Positions 4,844 through 5,557 of a DNA stretch of 5,557 nt are shown here, piece after piece (the first letter of the stretch is position 1; each line of letters opens with the position of its first letter). The translations under genes and the position numbers were made by a program. The DNA is from Bdellovibrionales bacterium (GTDB lineage Bacteria; Bdellovibrionota; Bdellovibrionia; Bdellovibrionales; UBA1609): positions 1-5,557 of the forward strand of contig JAGRAA010000458.1 of the NCBI GenBank assembly GCA_020435185.1, read 5' to 3'. A model generated the notes under the pieces. It was not told where the DNA came from, ran no database searches, and worked only from the letters and a program-made list of their open reading frames with translations.

Positions 4844-5557
4844 CTAGTTGAGATGTTTTGAAAGAAAATCCAGAACGAGTTGCTTTCGTTTCATTTCATC
4901 TTTGCCGAAAAAACCATGACCAGCATTTGGAAAATAATGCACTTCTGGAGTTCGCCCAGCCTTGCGGAGCGTTTCTTCAATGCGCTCTGTTTGCTCAACT
5001 GGCCAGACGTTGTCTTTTCTTCCATGAGTAAGCAAAATCGGCCCATCATATTTTTCAATTTCAATACGGGAGTTACTTTTAAGATTTTGTCCATTCAAAC
5101 TCCAAGCTCCAATATCTCGATTTGTTGTCCGTGGGTTATCGCTACATCTGTTGTTCCAGGTGTAGTCCGAAAAATTGGGACAGCCTTTAGATTCCAAACA
5201 GATCCAACAGCGATTGTCATTCCAATCCCAGTTGAATGGACCAACAACGACATCACTGGGTGAATGAGCAATGAGCGCATCCGGCTTGGATGAGAAGGCG
5301 TTAGCGTTTGCCCCTAGTATCATGGTTAACTCAGCCCCTCTTGAAAATCCGTAGAAAGCAATTTTTTTTCCAGCAACAAGTTTATGTTCTTTCAGCCACT
5401 TTGCCGCCTCAAATACGGTTTCAACTTTTACACTCTTCAATGTTTCTCTAGACCCGACCAAATCTCGATTACAATCAAAATAGCAGTAAACAAGAACCGC
5501 AAAGCCATTTGCTGCAAGCAAATTAGCACGGGCTAATAGGGACCCTTGTGACCCACC
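4844..5557 (-). CDS. Alpha/beta hydrolase, dienelactone hydrolase / BAAT C-terminal type (5' end outside window)
   Basis: Serine hydrolase of the alpha/beta fold. The frame is open to the right edge, so the true start is not visible; 237 residues are seen. In order: GGSQG at the very edge (typical oxyanion-loop region of BAAT and dienelactone hydrolases), a strand NGFAVLVYCYFD, the nucleophile elbow YGFSRGAE with Ser72, HGRKDNVWP with the acid Asp182, and NAGHGF with His214, ending 23 residues later. Order and spacing of the triad fit the family. Family members cleave acyl-CoA thioesters, bile-acid or amino-acid conjugates, dienelactones or other esters; the substrate here is unknown. Between strands, a Trp- and Cys-rich stretch (about 108-140, Cys 117, 120, 126 and 138) is unusual and may carry disulfides, which would point to a periplasmic or exported enzyme. 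The gene converges on the metG fragment. Confidence 0.88.
   Translation of the reverse strand, partial: GGSQGSLLARANLLAANGFAVLVYCYFDCNRDLVGSRETLKSVKVETVFEAAKWLKEHKLVAGKKIAFYGFSRGAELTMILGANANAFSSKPDALIAHSPSDVVVGPFNWDWNDNRCWICLESKGCPNFSDYTWNNRCSDNPRTTNRDIGAWSLNGQNLKSNSRIEIEKYDGPILLTHGRKDNVWPVEQTERIEETLRKAGRTPEVHYFPNAGHGFFGKDEMKRKQLVLDFLSKHLN

Noticed and set aside
4655..4861. Plus-strand frame overlapping the end of the metG fragment and its terminator
   Set aside because: It is out of frame with recognisable synthetase sequence and runs through the terminator hairpin; no start signal or domain.
4880..5280. Open frames on both strands inside the hydrolase gene
   Set aside because: They overlap the hydrolase frame that carries Ser, Asp and His in the expected order, and their translations show no domain.

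Overview
The window is chromosomal-type DNA from a low-GC Gram-negative bacterium. The envelope type is clear from a TolC-family outer-membrane protein, an inner-membrane-anchored adaptor start and several Sec signal peptides. The species cannot be read from the sequence; a Bdellovibrio/Bacteriovorax-like lineage would fit the composition and gene style, but this is only a guess. All intact genes lie on the minus strand. The only plus-strand coding material is remnant DNA near 4181-4770.

Layout, right to left in the direction of transcription. (1) 4844-5557: 3' part of a dienelactone-hydrolase/BAAT-type serine hydrolase, cut by the window edge, with Ser-Asp-His visible. (2) 4181-4770, plus strand: a junction where the first ~30 codons of a secreted protein gene run out of frame into the last third of a methionyl-tRNA synthetase gene. 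The synthetase part has lost its catalytic domain and KMSKS loop but keeps the anticodon-binding domain, its natural stop and a hairpin terminator. (3) 3471-3944: a small predicted exported protein of unknown function, with a strong intrinsic terminator. (4) 2165-3352: a polytopic GT87 (DUF2029)-type glycosyltransferase. (5) 1-1991: an efflux operon of TetR repressor, TolC-family outer-membrane factor and the start of an adaptor (HlyD/AcrA-like), which continues out of the window, probably towards a pump gene.

The most striking regulatory structure is upstream of the tetR gene. Three copies of a 12-bp palindrome, AAACAWTTGTTT, sit exactly 21 bp apart (two helical turns) and cover the -35, the spacer up to the -10 edge, and the predicted start site of the operon promoter. 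This predicts tight cooperative autorepression of the whole efflux operon by its first product.

Composition changes along the window. The glycosyltransferase and efflux regions are clearly AT-richer than the metG fragment and hydrolase (sampled 60-base lines gave about 27% GC at 2761, 43% at 4621 and 47% at 5101). Together with the truncated genes, this marks roughly 4050-4300 as a rearrangement boundary. I do not see a complete novel system. The best leads are the phased operator array and the orphan anticodon-binding domain.
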